From Heterohyrax brucei (taxonomy: Eukaryota; Chordata; Mammalia; Hyracoidea; Procaviidae): a stretch of 64,000 bases of DNA. The position numbers were made by a program, and so were the translations under genes. Location: contig CM053143.1 of the NCBI GenBank assembly GCA_028571685.1, positions 52,011,208 to 52,075,207 of the forward strand, given 5' to 3'. The notes beneath the pieces were generated by a model. It saw only the letters and a list, made by a program, of their open reading frames with translations, ran no database searches and was not told where the DNA came from. Positions 32,831 to 44,110 of this stretch are shown in pieces (positions within the stretch are counted from its first letter, which is position 1; every line of letters starts with the position of its first letter).

Positions 32831-33419
32831 TAGGGTCTTGTTACTGGGATCCATCTGGGATGAAGAACTCAATTACCTCATTAAGAAAGCAAATTAGAGA
32901 AGTGCAAGTGCTAGTAAAGGTAAGAAGGATATTGCGTAGATAGTTACACACTTTTAGATGTTGTGATTTGCCCCACATTCAGGAGTTAGCAATAAGACAA
33001 ATGTGAAATGAATATGTGACATTCATGGGCTTCCATGATGTAAGCTATGCACTATGGCACAGACTCACTGCCCTGGGTATGTTTCCTTAGCTCTAATAAT
33101 TTTCACTCATGCTGAAGCTTTCGTAATTCAAACATCTCCAATTCTCTGCTTGAATCTTTCTGTGGTCATAAATGTGTGATTATATTATGCAAAGAGGTAG
33201 GGTCTAGAATTGCTGGACACCTAATGCCTTAGAAACAGTACATACAGTAAAAGCTGTGAATAAATAACTCACTTTTCTGCTCCCACCAAGGAAAACAATT
33301 CAGAAGTGGGATAATTGCAGAAGTCTCCAGTACAGCTGTGCACTGACTGTTCAGTGTGGTGGCTTGCTCATTAGTGCATTCTGTATTGGCTTGTTTTCTA
33401 TTTTACTTCTTTGCTTACT

Positions 33420-33505
33420 AGCACTGTTTCCTGGGATCACCCATTAAATAAATTATTTATACTAAGGTTTTTGTTTCTAGGTCCACATTTATGGGCACCA
33501 ATCCC
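33420..33505 (+). repeat. LTR 3' end (3' side of the ERV remnant)
   Basis: TTTCCTGGGATCACCCATTA, then AATAAATTATTTATAC. The AATAAA is a plausible LTR polyadenylation signal. It is similar over about 50 bases to 27845-27900. Confidence 0.5.
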
Positions 33506-33795
33506 AGGTAGAAGGATCTTTTTTACTTTGTGATTATTTGTATGCAAGGACAGTTGTCCATGTGTTCTGCGAGGGTGCATCAACAGTTATTATGTGCTTA
33601 GCATAATGTTACCTAGACCAGGGATTGTAGTCTCAAATGTACATGGCAAAATCAGGTAAGAAAAATTAAATATAGTTATAGGACAGTAGAGGGAACTCTG
33701 ATGACCTGGAGAGCAAATGTCCATTGTTGGCAATTCTGCTTCTTTTCAAGAGAGAGGAAAAAGTCATAGTTTCTGTGTAAAGTCATCAAATAATT

Positions 33796-33965
33796 GGAGC
33801 CCTGGTGGTTCGGTGGTTAAGAGCTACAGCTGTTAACTGAACAGTTGGCAGTTGAAATATACCAGCTACTCCTTGGAAACTCTTGGAAACCCTGTGAGGT
33901 ATTCTGCCCTACCTTATGGGATCACTATGAGTAGGAATCCATTCAGTGATAATGAGCTTGGTTTC
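33796..33965 (+). mobile_element. AfroSINE (short form)
   Basis: Well-preserved head (GGAGCCCTGGTGGTTCGGTG). CTTGGAAACT is followed by CTTGGAAACC, a small internal duplication at about 33874-33893. The tail is GAGTAGGAATCCATTCAGTG. Confidence 0.93.
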
Positions 33966-34539
33966 TGTTGTACTAGACAGGTTTGTGAGGCTTATTAGCC
34001 CAGGAAACTAGCTATTTGCAAACTCTAATCTCATTTGGACATCAGACTTTGGGAAGATAATCTGATGTTGTCTTTTTGGATAGATTCAACATTTCCTTAG
34101 TTTGATTTGGAGATTATAAATTAATTTTGAAGTTATAATTTAATTTAATTTAGGAGTGAGCTTCAGCTTCTTAATGTTGTTTAATTCCGTTTCAGTGAGA
34201 AAACCAAATTTAGTAGAAACGGTTAGGAACTCATGTAAGAGTTCACTGGGTCCTTCTCTTAGCCCATTCTGTATGCACTGAGGACAGTTTCAACAGTTGC
34301 TATGAATCCCTTTGGAATATAGTTTAAGATAGGGATGATTTATACTGCAGCTATCAAGAAGATCTATTGCTGTACTATATAATATGTATAAAATTAGATG
34401 TTAAAAATACAGTTAGTACTGACTACGTGAATTCAAAGGATTAAATCAAAGTAGGTGCATCATTCTTTTTCTCCAATTTTTGCAACTTGTTTGGTAGGAT
34501 CTGCTGGGGCTTGGTAGTTTCTTTTCACCTGCTGTGTAT

Positions 34540-35095
34540 TAAGATATATGAGGATTGCCGTTTAAGTTCAGGAACTCATCCTAGAAAAACGGCTATGTGC
34601 CTCAGTGTTGGATATCACTATGGTTACCTTTGAAGGACTCCCCTTGGGGTGCTATGCACCAATGACAGTGCTTAATCCAACCTTAAAAGCAATTTTGGAG
34701 TGGCCGTCATAGCTGTCGTATTACCCTTGATGTCTTGAATGCCATCAAAATGTCTTCCTTTCAGTACTTCCTTTATCTTCAGTTAAAAAAAAAAGTCACT
34801 GGAGGCCAGATCAGGTGTAGGGATGGTGTTCCAACACAGTTATTTATTAACTGGCTAAAAACCTCCCTCACAGACAATTATGCAATTAAGTTTGTTGAAC
34901 TTTCCACCTTGCCACTGTGCACAATGGCATTCCAGAAAGAGTTCCAAAATTGCTTTGAAGGGTGGCACTAGCATCGGTGCATAGCTTCCCAAGGGCTACT
35001 TCGAAGGTGACCATAGTGATGTTTAGCAATGAAGTATGTAGCACTTAGAACAATTAAGTTCATAGACTTAGTTGTCTGACCTCGTATGCCAGCAA
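34540..35095. mobile_element. Mariner (Tc1/mariner) remnant with inverted duplication
   Basis: The minus strand of 34700-34840 holds a decayed version of the mariner segment around the third catalytic aspartate (blocks like HHPYT, then LFF and KTF..WHS). The plus strand of 34930-35010 encodes EFQNCFEGWH and RCIASQGATSKV-like residues from the transposase C-terminus. The same C-terminal sequence also occurs on the minus strand at 34597-34700. The element is therefore a fold-back of two opposite-facing 3' halves. Confidence 0.65.
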
Positions 35096-35299
35096 ATGCT
35101 CATTTATTTTTATAATGTTTTTTAAAAGTGGGAGGATTTTATATCAAGGACACAGGAATTGCAAGCAATTCTAAACTTGAAAAATAAAAATTGTTGCAAT
35201 AACCAAGTAATGCTTGATATCTCTTTAAAAAGGGTGCGCCCACATTCTTGTGCTTACCACTGTCTATACCAGTGCAGCTCAATAATAATAAAAAGCATA

Positions 35300-35372
35300 G
35301 TGCAAGCCATATATATGTGTGTATGTATGTGTATATATAGTATATATGTAGTATATATATGTACATATATAC
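35300..35372. repeat. (TA)/(TATG) simple repeat
   Basis: ATATATATGTGTGTATGTAT and related units. AT-rich microsatellite with imperfect alternation. Confidence 0.85.
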
Positions 35373-35914
35373 ACTAAAATTTAAAAATGTTAGTAGCTAC
35401 ATTAAAAATATTAAAGAGAAACAGGTAAAATTAATTTTAGTAATATATTTTATTTAACCCAGTATACTACAAATGCTATTATTTAAACATGTGTTCAATG
35501 CAAAAATTATTAATAAGCTGCTTTAAATTCTTTTCATCACACTATCTGTTTTTTTCTTGGCCTAACAAGTTTATTTCCTTATATACTCCCCTTTCCCATA
35601 TTTCCATTATGTGCCTCCATTAACATCAATATACAACCTATATTGGGTAATTTTACTGTGTGTTTATTCTTACAAATGATGTTGTATTCTTTTTAGGGTT
35701 AATTTATTCATTTTATTCTCTTAAAAAACATCTATTTGCTACTTAATTGTTCCTAGGATTTTTTGAGACATATCTCTCTTACTTTTTTCCCCTATGTATA
35801 GACACAGGTGTTTATTTAATGCTCTTGACTTTCCATTTGAGGTATGTATTTTAAATTTGATATGCATTTTACCCTTACAACTTAATTTGGAGTATCTAGA
35901 CTTCAAGTGCCCAG
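35373..35914. other. AT-rich DNA, no gene seen
   Basis: No family recognised. Frames on both strands near 35740-35976 overlap each other and part of the SINE. Confidence 0.3.
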
Positions 35915-35922
35915 TAACCACA

Positions 35923-36079
35923 GGGAGCCCTGGCGACCCAGTGATTAAAAGTTTAACCAAAAAGTCAGCAGTTTGAATCCACCAGGTGCTCCTTGGAACC
36001 CCTGAGAGGTAGTTCTACCCTGTTCTATAGTTTCTATGAGTCAGAAGCAACCCAGTGCAATGGGTTTCACTTGGTTTAA
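35923..36079 (+). mobile_element. AfroSINE (short form) with 8-base duplication
   Basis: GGGAGCCCTGGCGACCCAGT through TGGGTTTCACTTGG. TAACCACA flanks it at 35915-35922 and 36080-36087. Confidence 0.93.
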
Positions 36080-36523
36080 TAACCACATGTGACTGGTGGC
36101 TATCATATTGGTCAATCACCTTTATCCTGAAGATCATGAAAATGTATTTTTGCACTAAATGCATTACCACTTGATGTTTTATGTCAAATTGTAATAATAC
36201 ATGCCTCTGAGTGAAAACATAGTTTAATTACATACTTGTAAAATTCCTTACAATTAGCTAATATGTTCTTCTTGAGGCTAAGCAAGTGTGTAGGAAGGGA
36301 ATCAAGATGCTGCAAATTGTGCCAAGAGTGCCAGAACCATGAAGTCTTTAGAAGGCAAAACAGCATCTTTGTGGGTTCTGTCCTAATTAGGTCTTCCTAA
36401 TTTAATTTTCCCAGGAAGTCTTAAGTTTTTGTCCTGCAAATTCTCCAATCATGGTTTTTAAGAGCATGACTGCTATGATTGGTGAGGAAACACTTTAGTT
36501 AATGTACTTAACTGAAATATAAT

Positions 36524-36725
36524 AGAAACCAGTTCCCACTGAGCTGATTCTGACTCATGGTGACCACATCTGTGTCAGAGCAGAACTATCCTTAGGGTTT
36601 TCTGTGGCATATTTTTCAGCAATAGATTGCCATGCCTTTCTTCCAAGGTGCCTAGGGGTGAACTTAAGCCTGCAACCTTTTGTTTAGCAGCAGAGTGCAT
36701 TAACAGTTTGTACTACCTTGAGTCT
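36524..36725 (-). mobile_element. AfroSINE (long form)
   Basis: ATTCTGACTCATGGTGACCA, GATTGCCATGCCTTTCTTCC, then CAACCTTTTGTTTAGCAGCA. Head decayed. It abuts the MaLR LTR. Confidence 0.88.
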
Positions 36726-36733
36726 TAGGGGCA

Positions 36734-37254
36734 TGTCGTAGTTACCTAATGCTGCTATCACAGAAATACCGCAAGTGGATGGCTTTAACAACCAGAAGTT
36801 TGTTCTTTCACATTCTCTGGGATGCTAGAACTCAAAATTCAGGATACCGGCTCCATGGAAAGCTTTTCTTGCTCTTTCTACTCTCAGGGAAGGCCCTTAT
36901 CATCAATTTTCCCCTGGGTCTAGGAGTTTCTCTGTACAGGGACCCTGGGCTCAAAGGACCACTCTACTCCTGGTGTTGCTTAATTGGTGGTAATTAGGTC
37001 GCCCTCCTCTCTGTTTGATTCTATCTTATATCAGAAGAGACTGACTTGAAATATATTCTAATGCTGTAGACTTCATCCTGTTTCACTAACATCACTGCTA
37101 CTAATCCTACCTGGTTAACATCATAGAGCTTAGGAGTTATAACACATGGGATAACTGTATCAGATCACAAAATAGAGGATACCACCCACAGTTGGGAATC
37201 ACAGCCTATCCAAGTTGACACACATCTTGGGGGGACACAGTTCTATTCATAACA
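36734..37254 (-). mobile_element. MaLR-type solo LTR
   Basis: In reverse it starts TGTTATGAATAGAACTGTGT and ends like GCATTAGGTAACTACGACA, i.e. TG...CA, about 521 bases. The ATACCGCAAGTGGATGGCTT side mirrors the TTGTGGTATTTTCTGTTG end of the LTR at 59234. No internal retroviral sequence accompanies it. MaLR elements are non-coding relatives of ERV-L. Confidence 0.7.
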
Positions 37255-37344
37255 GCATATAACAGCTGTTTGGTAACATCTTATTCAAATAAATTGAATG
37301 GAGAAAAGCTATTCATCTATCCTGGTAGCCATGGAAACATGTTC

Positions 37345-37363
37345 TTTTTTTTTTTTTTTTTTT
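37345..37363 (+). repeat. Run of 19 T
   Basis: An uninterrupted T homopolymer. It is not at the end of any element I recognise; it could be the A-tail of an unrecognised minus-strand retroinsertion. Confidence 0.9.
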
Positions 37364-38287
37364 CCTTTTCCCTTTAGTTGAATGAATTGCAGTCTGTAGA
37401 GAAACTTAAAAGTTAAGGAGCTTTGATGAACTCTAGTTGTCACCTTTTAGGTCAAGGATTGCTGGTATACAGTTTGTATTTCATTGTCATCTATATTTCA
37501 TTGTTTTATTATTTCTCTGGAACTCTTTGGAAGCAGGGAAAAGCCTCCTTTTGTGGCCTTAGTGTTTGGGCATTAAATTAATGGTTGTTGACTGAATGGA
37601 CAAAAGATCATTTTTCTCTTGTTTTAATTCTTAGATCTTTCTGTTTTCCTTTAGTGGCATCTGGGTTGACAACAGATGTTGCTGGCCATGTTGCATCTGA
37701 TTCATACTAATCTTATAATGACAGTTCATTACTATGGACTCTTAGCAACTACAGTAGGCTTTCAGATCCATGTCTTTCATGTTCCTATGAACATATTTTA
37801 TTCTCTTGTCTTTCTTTTTTCTCAGTTGAACTTTTGCTCTCTCTATACATCACTCTAGATTCCTCTTAAATCTCTTTTATTCTCCTTAATTAAAACATCA
37901 TGATGTGGCATAATGGTCTAATATATTTGTGTATAAAACTTCAACCTGGTCTGCAGATAAAGTTTCAGTTTCGTTTCACTGACTTTGAATCCGTCATGTT
38001 TAAAATTAAAATCCAAAATATCTCATATATAACAAAGAGGAAAAATAATCTAATTTAATAGTCTCAAGATATCCACATCAAATTCAGAGTGATTAAAACC
38101 TATTAAATTCTGAAGATACGCTAGGCTTACTTTTTTCCTATTCCTCAGACTGTATCACTTAATATATTCTGTGAAAAAAATAAATGAAACATGGAGTCCA
38201 CTCTAAACACAGAACAAAGAATTTCAGTTATTTTTTTAATAACAGAAGTGTAGAATGCGTGAGCAGATGTATTTTGGTGCTACTTCA
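37364..38287. other. Non-repetitive AT-rich DNA, no gene seen
   Basis: No repeat family or coding motif recognised. Confidence 0.3.
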
Positions 38288-38296
38288 GTTACTAAG

Positions 38297-38497
38297 GAGG
38301 ATCCCTGGTGATGCAGTAGTTAAGTGCTCCATACTAATTGAATGGTCAGCAGTTCAAATCGACAAACCACTCTGGAGGAAAAATATGTGATAGTCTTCTT
38401 CTGTAAAGATCATGGTCTTGGAAACCTGATATGGCAGTTCTACTCTGTCCTGTGGGGTCACTATGAGTTCCAATAGAATTGACAGCAGTGGGTTTTT
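38297..38497 (+). mobile_element. AfroSINE (long form) with target-site duplication
   Basis: GATCCCTGGTGATGCAGTAG, the long-form segment CTTCTGTAAAGATCATGGTC, CTGTCCTGTGGGGTCACTAT. GTTACTAAG at 38288-38296 and GTTGCTAAG at 38498-38506 are the flanking duplicates, one base apart. Confidence 0.92.
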
Positions 38498-38506
38498 GTT
38501 GCTAAG

Positions 38507-39871
38507 AAAGGTGACTTCACCCTTTGAAATAATTTTAGAGAAGGATTTAGTCTTGATGATCATAAAATCTGACATTTAGGAAACAGTATTATAGCCTAAG
38601 GCAAAAAAGAGAACAGAAAAACCTGAACAAGAAATAAAGAGATTGCTGTGGCCTAAGTGTCTGATAGTGTTATCTCTGGTATTGGGAGCCAGACAATATA
38701 TAGATAATTGATATCTTCTCATAATCCCAAAGCCTGAGTTTAATGAACAGTTTCCCTATCCTCTTTGTGAGGACTGCTAACCAAGAACAGAATAAAGCAG
38801 TTGGGCATTCCAGCTTGTGTTATTGCTCCTCCCCAGTCGAAGCCGACTTGACGGCACTTGGCTTGGCCGCAGCTTTGGGTGAGTTGGCTTGTCCAAAATT
38901 CCAGGAGCCACAGGGAAGATGAGGAATCAGTGGCTAGTAAGTCCACAATAGGATAATCAGCCCTTAGAATGACATAGAGTTGACTACATGCCAATTACAA
39001 AGAAACAAATAAGCTCTCTTGTGATTGTTTGAATGTTAAACAAAAATCTTCCCTTTCTTCAGAATTGTTTTCATCATAAATCACAGATTTTGTGGATCGC
39101 AATAGGTTGAAAATGAGAAATAGATTTTTCGTAGTATCCTACTGAATTTAACTGGTTGCTTATTGTTTGGAGTTTGCCACATTTGGGTTCTGCACCTTCC
39201 TGGGTTAACAGCCCACATCAGGGCCAGTTTGGTATGATTTTGATTCCTCATGATCACCACAATGAGAGTAAGTCATCTGATTTACTGTGAGGGATTCCCT
39301 AGTGGGAGACAACTGGCACCTGAAAGCCTTCGCTTACATGTATAACAGGGCAGTTAAACATTGTTTTGCCTCTAACAGGGTGAAATTCCAAAATAGCACA
39401 GAGAGTAAGAGACGTTTTGCATTTAAGCATAAGGGCAGTACTGCAAAATCTATGTGCATTAAAAAAAAACATTTTTCCCATTTGAACACTGCTCCAGAAT
39501 TAAATGTAAATGTCTCATACCCACATAATACATCCATGCCTGAACACACTAGTAATATCCCTGAGGATTCCTGACATACTCTCTTTTTTTTTCCTCTTAC
39601 ATAATTAGATGAAGAACTGTAAAAATATTCCTGGAGCAGTCATACAATTATCTTAGGTCCTTGGCCTACAGCCTTGGAGAAGCTAGATGATGTCTAAATG
39701 AACTCAGACTCCAAGCAAGAGAGAGATAGGAACTTATGACATGATGAGTAAAATCTGAGTACTGAAATTGCTTCTCAGTCATTCATTTTGAAATCATTAT
39801 GTTGGAGATAGAGGCAGAAGGATGGTAGAGAGGTTGAATAATAGACTACATTTTTAGGCTTATAAGTGAAA
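38507..39871. other. Non-repetitive DNA, no gene seen
   Basis: Contains one tail-only SINE piece (38835). Overlapping frames on both strands at 39287-39574 (60-95 codons) have no motif. An A9 run lies at about 39461. Confidence 0.35.
38835..38871 (+). mobile_element. Tail-only AfroSINE/RTE-type fragment
   Basis: GTCGAAGCCGACTTGACGGC, then ACTTGGCTTGG: only the last ~35 bases, with the same unusual end as the pieces at 8037, 58429 and 60406. Confidence 0.7.
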
Positions 39872-40061
39872 CAAAATTACTGCTTGTCTGTAGGTTTGTC
39901 ACACTATGGTGGTTTGCCTGTTTCTGTGATGCTGGAAGCTATAACACTCATATTTCAAATATTAGCAGGGTCAAGCATGGTGGACAGCTTTCAAGTGAGC
40001 TTGAGTCTAAGACACATTAAACAGAAGGACCTGGTGATCTATTTAAAAAAAAAAAGGCTGA

Positions 40062-41425
40062 TGAAATGGTGGAGGACAGCTACCTGGCCAACTGGAAGAT
40101 ATCCATATTTATGCCCATTCCAAAGAAAGATGATCCAAAAGAATGTGGAATTTACCAAACAATATTGTTAATTTCACACACAGGTAGAATTTTGCTCAAG
40201 ATCATATAAAACTGACTGCAACAGTATATTGACAAGGAACTTTCAGAAATTCAAGCTGGATTCAGAAGAGGACATGGAAGCAGGGGTATCACTGCCAGTG
40301 TCAGGTGGATGTTGGCTGAAAGTAGAGAATACCAAAAAGGTGTTTATCTGTGTTTCATTGACTGTGCAAAGACATTCAACTGTGTGGATCATAACAAATT
40401 ATGGATATTATTGTGGACAATGGGAACTCCAGGACACTTAATTGTGTTCTTCAGGAATCTGTACATGGATCAAGAAGCAGTTATGTGAACAGAACAAGGG
40501 ACACTGCATGGTTTACAGTCAGGAAAGGTGTGTATCAAGGTATTATCCATTCACCATACCTTTTCAATCTGTATGCCAAGCAAATAATCCAAATAGATGG
40601 ATTGTATGGAGGGGAACAAGGCATTGCAATTGGAGAAAGACTCAGTAACAACTTGTGTTATACAGATGACACCACCTTACTTGTTGGAAGTGAAGAAGAT
40701 TTGAAATAGTTATTGATGAAGACGAAAGACCACAGCCTTCAATATGGATTGCACCTCAACTTCAAGAAAACAAAAAACCTCATAACTAGACCAGTGAGCA
40801 ACATCATTGTCAGTGGAGAAAAGATTGAGGTTGTCAAGGATTTCATTTTACTTGGTTCCACAATGGAAGCAGCAATGTAAAAATCAAAAGATTTATTACA
40901 TTAGGAAAACCAGCTGCAAAAGACCTCTTTAAAGTATTGAACAGTAAAGATGTCACCTTGAAGACTAACGTGCTCCTGACCCAAGATGCGGTATTTTTCA
41001 GTCACATCATATGCATGTGAAAGCTGGGCAATGAATAAGGAAGACGAAAGAAAAATTGAAGCCTTTGAATTGTGGAGCTGGAGAAGAATATTGAGTGAAC
41101 TGCCAAAATAACAAAGAGATCTGTTTTGGAAGAAGTAAAAGCGGAGTGCTCCTTGGAAGCAAAGACAGCAATACTGCATCTTACATACTTTGGACATGTT
41201 GTCAAGATGGGTTAGTCCCTGGAGAAGAGCATCATGCTTGTTAGAGTGGAGGGTCTGTAAAAAGAAAGGAAGATCCTCAACAAGCTGGATTGATACAGTG
41301 GCTACAATGACGAGTTTAAGCATAAAAACAATTCTGGACATGGTGCAAGAATGGGCAGTGTTTTGTTCTGTTGTGCAGAGTCACTGTGAGTCAGAACCAA
41401 CTCGATAGCACCTAACAACAACAAC
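40062..41425 (+). mobile_element. 5'-truncated RTE LINE inserted in the outer RTE
   Basis: Starts abruptly in the RT domain (GACAGCTACCTGGCCAACTG) and runs to the complete 3' end (TCAGAACCAACTCGATAGCA, then (AAC)n). 5' truncation is the usual outcome of LINE retrotransposition. The flanks are contiguous outer-RTE sequence. A short duplication around TGAAAT is plausible. Confidence 0.78.
40100..40885 (+). pseudogene. RTE reverse transcriptase relic (inner copy)
   Basis: RT blocks in order across shifting frames: PIPKKDDPKECG, then CFIDCAKTFNCVDHNK with the motif A aspartate still present, then LFNLYAKQII and motif C as CYTDDTTLL (YADD in intact relatives) near 40660. The open frame 40401-40709 (102 codons) carries the last two. 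Frameshifts near 40240 and 40400 break the protein. Confidence 0.85.
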
Positions 41426-41559
41426 ATTGAAAATACAACAAATAGCAGCAGAATATTGTGTGATAGATGAGCCCCTCTGTTTGGAAGGTACTCAAAATAT
41501 GACTGTGAAAGCTGCCTTCTCAAAATAGAGTTTACTGTAATGATGTGGATGGGATAAAG

Positions 41560-42280
41560 CTTTCAGGAGTTTTATTTGTTGAAATGGTATGACTCAAAAT
41601 GAGAAGGAAGAGCTGCATATATTCATTAATAATCAGAGGTGGAATATATGAAGTATGAAACCAAGAAAAGTGGAAGCTATCAAAAAAAAAAGAAACATTT
41701 GAAGGTCAATATCCTAGGCATTAGTGAGCTGAAATGGACTGATATTGGCCATTTTGAATCTGATAATCATATGATCTGCTATGCCAGGAATGACAAATCA
41801 AAGAGGAATGTTGTTACAATTATCATCAAGATCTATCATACAGTGCAATGGTATCAGTGATAGGATAACATCCCACAAACTTACAAAGAAGATCAGCTAA
41901 TAGGACCATTATTCAAATTTATGCACCAACCACTAATACCAAAGATGAAAAAGTTGAAGATATTCACTAACTTCTACAGTTTGAAATTGAACACAGATGT
42001 AGTCATGGTGCATTCATTGATAATTACTGATGATTGGAATTCAAAAGTTGGAAACAGAGAAGGAGGATTTATTGTTGGAAAATATGGCCTTAATAGAAAT
42101 GACACCAGAGATCACACAATAGAATTTTGCAAGACCAACAATTTATTCTTTGCAAGTACTTTTTTTCAACAACATACTAGTAATTATTTACATGGACCTT
42201 GCCATATGCAATATGCAGGAATCAAATTGACTATATCTGCAGAAAGAGACAATGAAGAAACTCAGTAACATTGGTCAGAA
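41560..42280 (+). pseudogene. RTE endonuclease relic (outer copy)
   Basis: Apurinic-like endonuclease domain of RTE. The frame 41639-41860 shows ILGISELKWTDIGHFESDNH, and 41921-42268 shows IITDDWNSKVGN and IEFCKTNNLFFASTFF. These are the blocks expected before and around the catalytic core. Stops and frameshifts lie between and after them. Confidence 0.85.
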
Positions 42281-43091
42281 GAAGGCAAGGGGCTGACTGT
42301 GGAACAAATCGTCAATTGCTCATATGAGACTTCAAGTTGAAGCTGAAGAAAATTAGAAAAAGACCATGAGAGCCGAAGTACAACCTGGAGTGTATTCTAC
42401 TTGAATTTGGAGACCATCTTAAGAATAGATTTAATGTACTGGGCACTAGTGACTGAAGACCAAATAAGCTGTGGGATGGCATCAAGGACATCACACATGA
42501 AGAAAGCAAGAAGTCATTAAAAAGACAGGAAAGATATAAAAGACCAAAATGGATGTTAGGAGAGACTCTGAAACTTGCTTTTGAATGTGAAGTAGCTAAA
42601 GTGAATAGGAGAAATGGTGAAGTAAAATAGCTAAATAGAAGGCTTCAAAGAGTGGTTTGAGAAGACAAAGTAAAATACTTTAATGAGATGTGTAAATACC
42701 TGGAATAAAAAACCAAAAGTGAAGAAAACATTTGACATTTTTCAAGCTGAAAGAACCAAAAGGAATATTCAAGCCTCAAACTGCAGTACTGAATTATTCT
42801 ATGGCCAAATGGGAAGGGGAGTGGAATTACAGAATGGGAATTCCAGAATGGATACTGGATGGTTTAAAAAAAAAAAGTTTATCTTAGGATTTTGTCTTTT
42901 CATCATATTTAGTCAGTCTGTATGCTGAGTAAGATGTACTATATGAGAAGATATACTATATGAAGATGAATGTGGCATCAGGATTGGTGGAATACTTATT
43001 AATCTTCTATGTGGAGATGATACAATCTTGTTTGTGGAAGGTAAAGAGAACTTGAAGTACTTATTGATGAAGATGTAAAACTACAGCCTTT

Positions 43092-44110
43092 AAGGGGTGG
43101 AGTCAAGATGGCAGACTAAGCACATGTCTGTCTAAATCCCTCTGGTAACCAAGACCTGAATTGATAATTAAACAGAGCTTTCTGGTCACCTAGTGAGCCC
43201 TAGGACACGGCCTAGGGCTGTTAATTTGGGCTTCATACCACTGAACAGAAAACCTGCTGTCTTTAGCTGACTCCCGCACCTGGCCAGTCCTGGCTTTCAC
43301 AGACCGCAGATAACTCACAATTCTGATTTTTTTTTCTCTGTCTTGGCCAGCCGGTGGAGCTTGGTCTTGACTGGTGGCTAGTCTCAGATGCACTGCTGGT
43401 GGGATCGGCAGGTGAAATAGCCATACTTTGAGAGCTTGGCTTAGGACTCTGTGTATCTTTCCACATTTGGCCTCTCTTTATGCCTCTGTCATGGAGTAGT
43501 TTGTATGGGCAGTGGGTGGCAAGCTTGTGCAGGATGCCATCTTGGATATGGAGGCCTCACCTGGACCAAATTCTTAGTGTGGGAGGCAGAGTCCATCCAC
43601 AGAAGAGTGCTTTTCTGGCAGAAAAGCGGTAGCTTACACAGTGTCTCCTATGGCTGGAGCCCTGCAACAGAGGCTGTGGAATCTGTGCATCTCAGCACCT
43701 TTGGCCTCTCTTTCCACCTCTGCCATACTGTAGTTTGTATGGAGGTGAGCATGTGCAGGACACCATCTTGGATATGGAGGCCTCAGCTAGACCTAATTCC
43801 TAGGCTGGGAGGCCATGCCTGCCTGCAGAAGAGCACTTTGCTGGCAGAAAAGCAGTATTTTACACAGTGTCGCCTACTGCTGGGGCTTGTCAGCAGAGCC
43901 CAGCAGGGTAGTAGCCTTGCTGCATTTTGGACTAGTTCATAACATCTAGAGTTGGATATAGAAGTGATTACTTTGCCAGTTGGGAAAAAGGTCCTATACA
44001 CCTGAAAATCTCACTTACCTGGGAAGTGGTCAGATATCCTTTACCTTTCATTTTAAGAAGGCTAAGAGAAACAACTGTGGTCCATCCTCACAGCATCTCT
44101 CCCAGCCTTT
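43092..44110 (+). promoter_or_regulatory. L1 5'UTR with tandem monomers
   Basis: GC-richer than the rest of the window. It contains two head-to-tail units of about 234 bases (43448-43681 and 43682-43905) sharing TTTGGCCTCTCTTT, CATCTTGGATATGGAGGCCT and TGGCAGAAAAGC. Promoter function is inferred from L1 biology and not shown by sequence. Confidence 0.75.

Larger units (their letters stand above)
27840..33505 (+). mobile_element. ERV-L-like provirus remnant
   Basis: An old endogenous retrovirus copy on the plus strand. An LTR 3' end is visible at 27840-27928 and a related one at 33420-33505; both carry CCTGGGATCACC- or CCAGGATCACC-type sequence followed by ATAAATTATTT. A primer-binding-site match to leucine tRNA follows the first one. 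RT and integrase fragments lie in the correct order at 29830-30560 and 31440-31614. The gag region cannot be verified. All frames are broken. Three AfroSINEs and an RTE 3' end are inserted. The 5' LTR looks incomplete. Confidence 0.7.

Noticed and set aside
40901..41341. 146-codon minus-strand frame
   Set aside because: Antisense of the RTE post-RT region; no independent evidence.
41401..41425. AAC-repeat run that could suggest a tandem array
   Set aside because: It is the normal 3' tail of the RTE element, not an independent satellite.
43451..43942. 163-codon frame with an internal repeat
   Set aside because: It lies in the tandem monomers of the L1 5'UTR; the protein-level repeat simply reflects the DNA repeat.
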